The notes below the pieces were generated by a model, which was not told the DNA's origin, did not search any database, and saw nothing but the letters and a program-made list of their open reading frames with translations. A stretch of DNA of 11,057 nucleotides from Glomus cerebriforme (lineage: Eukaryota; Glomeromycota; Glomeromycetes; Glomerales; Glomeraceae): assembly GCA_003550305.1 (NCBI GenBank), contig QKYT01000763.1:28924-39980 (forward strand). Direction: 5' to 3'. Position numbers and translations under genes: made by a program. Every line of letters starts with the position of its first letter. Within the stretch, counting starts at the first letter, position 1. Positions 7,150-11,057 of this stretch are shown one piece after another.

Positions 7150-8001
7150 CTTAAAACACATTGGGAATTATTTAACGCAGAAACTAATTCTTTAAAGTTT
7201 TATGGAATGACCAAAGACCCAGAAACTGAAGAATTTATGATGGTTATGCAATTTGCGCAAAAGGGAAATTTAAGATGTGTTCTCTCAAGTAATTTTAACA
7301 CCATTTTGTGGGGAAGTAAAATTAGATATTTATATAATTCAATATTTGACCTTAAAAATTTACATGAATTAAGATACTTTCATAAAGATTTTCATAGTGG
7401 AAATATATTACAAGTTCAGAATGATGATGAAATTTGGACCTATATTTCAGATTTTGGATTATCTGGACCAGCAAATGAACAAAAACCAGATGAAGTATTG
7501 CCATATATTGTCCCAGAAGTTTTGAATAAAGAACCATATACTTTATTTTCTGATATTTATAGTTTTGGTGTAATCATGGCCGAATTATCATCTGGAAAAC
7601 CACCTTTTTATGATAGAAAATTTGATTATAAGTTAGCACTAGATATATGTAATGGACTTAGACCAGAATTTGGAAAGGGAACTTCTGAATTTTATAAGAA
7701 ATTGGCTCATAAATGTATGAATGCTAATCCAAATCAAAGACCAAAAGCTAGTGAATTATTTAATATATTTGAATTTTGGTGTAATTCTTCGAGGAAGAAG
7801 AAAAATTTGGATATAAATGAAATGAAATTGAAGCTATTTTTGAAGAAGCTGATAAAGAGATACAAAATATTTCAACTTCATATGAAAAAATACCTGATAC
7901 TATATATACAAGTAGAATATTAACATTTAAAAATTTATCAAAACCCGTTAACTCATCTATTATTACTACTTTATATCTTAGTGATGAAGAGAATAATGAA
8001 G

Positions 8002-8073
8002 GTATTGTGACTAAATTTATATTTCTGTTATGTAATCAGTCCAACAATTATTAATTTTTTATTGCTTTAATAG
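8002..8073 (+). other. Intron 2 of the kinase pseudogene (72 bp)
   Basis: GAAG|GTATTG and TTTAATAG|ATTGTC flank this intron in phase 1. Removing it joins SDEENNE to DCQDLTLNDLEV, the usual ending of this kinase family. It is the same length as intron 1. Confidence 0.82.
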
Positions 8074-8146
8074 ATTGTCAAGATCTTACATTAAATGACT
8101 TAGAGGTTACTAGCTAAGGAGAATATAATTTACAACGTATAATGGT

Positions 8147-8152
8147 AATAAA
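8147..8152 (+). terminator. Possible polyadenylation signal AATAAA
   Basis: AATAAA lies 29 bases past the kinase stop codon. In DNA this AT-rich the hexamer is expected by chance fairly often (another is at 8331-8336), so only the position supports it. Confidence 0.35.
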
Positions 8153-8597
8153 CTTTGGTATTCTTCTTATATTTTTAAATATTTGTGCATAGTATGGAGC
8201 TGTAAAAGAATAGTTTTTCTCTCTTTCTCTAAATTGTATTATAAATGTGTGATTGGAATCATATATATTGGAAAATCTAGTATATATTTATATTATTAGT
8301 AACAATATTTCTTTATTACGATTTTATAAAAATAAACACAATCTTTTATTACATTTATGATAATATAGATAATAAATTTAAATGAAACGTTCATTCATTA
8401 ATCCATATACACTAATACAGATTGACGAGCTTTATATTTTTAAATATTTATTTTACAACGTTTTTAATATCTGAATTTCGAAACTAAACAAGTTAAATAT
8501 AATCCAAAATAAACAATCTTATAAAACATAAATATTCTATATTTTCTAGAAAAAACAAACTTTGATTCCTTATTTTGAAAAATTGAAATACGAAATG

Positions 8598-8610
8598 TCA
8601 CCGGCGGTGA
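8598..8610. repeat. GC-rich palindrome TCACC-GGC-GGTGA
   Basis: Five-base perfect arms flank a 3-base loop, followed at once by a second TGTCACC. This is a rare GC-rich patch in AT-rich surroundings. No function is evident. Confidence 0.5.
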
Positions 8611-8910
8611 TTGTCACCACACACGAAATTCCTTTCCTTTATTTGAATTTTTGACTAATATATTAACCTAATCATATTATAAACACTATTAATATGAGTA
8701 AATTTGTGAATAGTTAAAGTTTTTCTAATGTTAGAAGAGATATAGTTTTTGAGGAAAACATGAAAATTTGAATTTTACATTTTTTTACGTTAAGTAAAAA
8801 TTTTTAATTAAATATTTTCAAAATTTGATACGGTTGACATCAAAACATATTTATTTAACATACCTATGATTTTAAATTTTTTAAATTATAATTTTTTTTT
8901 TAAGTATCTT

Positions 8911-8945
8911 AACTCTGGCCGAAATTATCATGTTTGGCCAGAATT
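8911..8945. repeat. Inverted repeat AACTCTGGCC / GGCCAGAATT
   Basis: Ten-base arms match at nine positions around a 15-base loop. The TGGCC cores stand out as GC-rich in this region. It could be the tip of a small foldback element, but the arms do not extend convincingly outward. Confidence 0.55.
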
Positions 8946-9857
8946 AAGCGGTGAAGATTTAGCAATTCCCTTTTATGTATACTAATATGTACGGAGGTAA
9001 CCAAGTAAAAGAAAAAAAAATTAAGCTGATTAAAAATGATCAAAAGAACGCAAAAACATTATTTATTAAATTTACATTAGGAAAACTACTGGAAAACTAC
9101 TGTATTTCGCATTTTTAACAATTGTAGGTCGAAAATAATAATTTAATTACTGTAGTACGGGTTGAATTTTATACAAAGGAATAAAGCCAAATAAATTTAA
9201 ATGCTAAATTTTTTTTCTCTGTATATCAAAAGCAAATACCTTTCATAGGTGCAAAAATTATATATTTTTCTGTAAAATCTATTTGACCCGATCGATCAAT
9301 ATTTTAGTTTATCTAAACTTGTGCTTTTTTTTATCGTGTCTTTATTTTTATTTTTAAAATTTTAAATTATCTTCAAATTTTTTTTTTCAGTTAAAAATAA
9401 AAATTTCAGTTACTAAGTTTAAAACTCGTTTTTAATTAATTTATTTAATTATTCTTTTAAACTAATGAATAGTTTAAATGCCACCCACCATTTTTATGTG
9501 AAAAGATAATCGAATTTTAAGGGAGAACATGTAAAGGAAAACAGATTGTTGTAAATCTTATATACTTCTGGTAATTGTATGAATTTTACCAACCTAATCA
9601 CGTAATAATGGAGATGTGATAAATGTGATAAACCATAAACGTGATATGATAATGATTTTTGTTACACAACTTAAATATGTACATTGAAATGGGATTTTTA
9701 CTAATTACACGAATTGTTTAATATTAAAGAATTAACAAATTATTCGATTGTGCCGATCGATTAATTTATTAAAAAGAAATCCTAATTTTATTTTTTAACG
9801 AACAAAAAAAAAGTCATTAAATTTCAAACTTGGTATATTTGTCCATCCATGATCTTT

Positions 9858-9905
9858 AAATGATCCAAATGAAAAATACGATGTTCTTTTATCATTTGGT
9901 CATTT
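9858..9905. repeat. Inverted repeat with CATTTGG arms
   Basis: AAATGATCCAAATGA (9858-9872) pairs with TCATTTGGTCATTT (9892-9905) except for one missing base, around a 19-base loop. The complement of the left arm, TCATTTGGATCATTT, is found exactly at 2161-2175 in the nested inverted-repeat element. The two sites are therefore probably related. Confidence 0.65.
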
Positions 9906-10305
9906 ACTATTAAGAAACTTGCATAATTTGAACGATTCAGAAAATAATGTATAAAAAATTTACGGTTTCACATTGTTTAATAAAATTCCAAATTGGTCAG
10001 ATGATTTGTCAATTCCAAAAACTGGGTTAAACCGAAAATGGAGAAGAATAAGTTACTTTATAAGATTTTACATTCGTTGAATGATTTACAAACACGGTTT
10101 TCTTTTTACGCCATGTTTAATTTTTTCTAATTCACAGAACTATAAGTTAAAATATCATACACAGGTTCTCTATTTTATAACAAAGGTATTCGATGAAATA
10201 CGTGCGAAAATATCCGAATGAACCAAGTTACATACAAACAGTGATGTTTTATTAATTAATTATTTTATATTATTCGGAGTTATATTTTATGTAAAACTCT
10301 AACTT

Positions 10306-10467
10306 CCAAATCAAACTTGGGAAAACCTTATATCCGAAACTTGACCATGTCCCAAACTAACTCAGTCTTAAATGGTAGTTTGAGACGTCTTAAACATTTA
10401 AAATTTACTAGTTTTGCTTGGGATATGGTTAAATTTCGGACATAGGATTGTCCCAAGTTTGATTTGG
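10306..10467. mobile_element. Foldback (MITE-like) element with 52-bp inverted arms
   Basis: The left arm (10306-10357) and the complement of the right arm (10416-10467) align without gaps and agree at 44 of 52 positions, including CCAAATCAAACTTGGGA at the outer end. The 58-base centre is AT-rich with no reading frame. The phrase ACCATGTCCCAAA occurs inside the left arm, and in complement it recurs just outside the right arm (about 10465-10478). The repeat may therefore be built of smaller units. There is no transposase, and clear target-site duplications are not visible. Confidence 0.8.
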
Positions 10468-11057
10468 GACATGGTTACGTTTGGGCTACAACAGTACAAT
10501 GACATCCGTTAAATTAACCGTCAACAAATGTATCAACGGAAAAATTTCGGCTTCATTTACCGAAATTGGTCATACTATTTTATCCATTTAAGTAAAAAAT
10601 TTTTTTTTTAAAAAAAAAAATAATAAATTCTTTTTATATACAAATCGGGAAAATTTTTTAATTTTTCCGAAATTTTATTGTCGATCATTTTGATCCTAAA
10701 ATTTACCACAACTTATGCAACTTATATATCGCTAATAAAGTATCGCCATAAGTTGCATTATATCGATATACATTACGATTTTTATATGCGGATTTTTGAC
10801 AAGAGCGGTTAGTATGCATCGATCATTTTTAAGACTCATGTTTCATACATTCCAGACTTTCATAATAATAATGATGAAATTTTTTCTTTTTGTTTTACTA
10901 AAAAAAAAAAATTATGATGCAGAATCGAAAATTTTTAATCACATAAATTCATATTGTATTACAAATAGCGCGGGTAAATATGCGGCTTTCGGAATTGCAA
11001 GAATCTATTTTTACATAAATTGTAAAATTATTATTATAATGAACTATCAAAAAAAAA
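10468..11057. other. AT-rich tail without genes
   Basis: No gene is supported. It contains poly-T/poly-A runs at about 10599-10620, the inverted repeat at 10715-10758, and repeated CGATCATTTT words near 10682 and 10819. The window ends in a poly-A run. Confidence 0.55.
10715..10758. repeat. Inverted repeat ATGCAACTTA / TAAGTTGCAT
   Basis: Perfect ten-base arms (10715-10724 and 10749-10758) flank a 24-base loop that contains TATCGC twice. No gene is nearby, so it is more likely a repeat relic than a transcription terminator. Confidence 0.65.

Larger units (their letters stand above)
6618..8117 (+). pseudogene. TKL-type protein kinase pseudogene, three exons
   Basis: The translation matches the large Rhizophagus kinase family. 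The N-terminal part has WCKECVPRCIIE, GW-TS-NHDIDEFI and FLEWVPFDR. The kinase domain has a glycine loop AEGGFAKVY (about 6910-6936; first Gly replaced by Ala), VALK with lysine at 7030-7032, the helix-C glutamate just before intron 1, HKDFHSGN with catalytic Asp at 7387-7389, DFG at 7450-7458, D-I-Y-S-F-G-V and P-N-Q-R-P. The tail has EEADKEIQNISTSYEK and NLSKPVNSSIITTLYL, ending DCQDLTLNDLEVTS at TAA 8115-8117. Lesions: TGA 6705-6707 at a likely Trp codon; a TAGA duplication at 6881-6888 that shifts frame; a likely loss of about four codons near 7492; APE changed to VPE at 7510-7518; a second shift near 7789-7790; and TGA 7818-7820 at a likely Gly codon. Ns at 6809-6810 and 6831 do not change the frame. 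The intact relatives would phosphorylate Ser/Thr; this copy cannot encode a full kinase. Some lesions could be assembly errors. Confidence 0.92.
8153..10305. other. Long AT-rich intergenic region without genes
   Basis: I see no gene, tRNA or rRNA here on either strand. It contains a small GC-rich palindrome at 8598-8610, an inverted repeat at 8911-8945, a run of GTGATA words around 9615-9648, and an inverted repeat at 9858-9905. Homopolymer and simple AT runs make up most of the rest. Confidence 0.6.

Noticed and set aside
7352..7537. Minus-strand open frame of 61 codons
   Set aside because: It lies entirely opposite the kinase domain in exon 2, whose frame has clear catalytic motifs.
8153..11057. 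Search for tRNA, rRNA or small RNA genes in the long intergenic region
   Set aside because: No GGTTCGA-type T-arm with a matching acceptor stem and no rRNA-like conserved stretch was seen by eye. A tRNAscan or Rfam run would be decisive.

Overview
The window looks like nuclear DNA of an arbuscular mycorrhizal fungus, most likely Rhizophagus or a close relative. It is very AT-rich, its genes carry short GT-AG introns of about 70-90 bp, and it is crowded with repeats and decayed genes. The only confidently named gene is a tyrosine-kinase-like (TKL) protein kinase of the type greatly expanded in that lineage. The assignment rests on the kinase text and base composition, recalled from family knowledge and not from a database search.

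Layout. Positions 1-350 are AT-rich DNA with scattered TGCAGAT-like words. Positions 351-1258 are a composite repeat: eight copies of a roughly 49-bp unit, each with a short inverted repeat whose arms co-vary, enclosed by two direct copies of a ~140-170 bp module. Positions 1330-1948 hold a badly decayed plus-strand coding remnant. Positions 2092-2246 are a nest of overlapping inverted repeats built on CATTTG/CAAATG. On the minus strand, two decayed and unrecognised coding stretches follow (2622-3737, with a clear membrane segment, and 4268-5178), separated by low-complexity AT DNA.

Positions 5365-6412 are the most interesting part. This is a tandem array of ~120-bp units, each a short exon-like core between an acceptor-like TTTCTTTAG and a donor-like GTAAGTTGGG. 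Six successive cores encode the same motif, F-L-x-L-[DN]-F-x-L, and many of their differences are synonymous. The array therefore looks like a gene grown by repeated duplication of exon plus intron. No start codon or signal peptide was found, and one junction is out of frame.

Positions 6618-8117 are a kinase pseudogene with three exons and two 72-bp introns. All main catalytic residues are still visible, but there are two nonsense codons, a 4-bp duplication, a second frameshift and a damaged activation loop. Positions 8118-11057 contain no gene that I can support. They hold AT-rich DNA with several inverted repeats, the best being a foldback element at 10306-10467 with 52-bp arms matching at 44 positions.

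I see no operon-like or shared-pathway link between the genes. The window reads as a repeat-rich accessory region in which most coding material is decaying, with the exon array as the one stretch that appears to have been under protein-level constraint.
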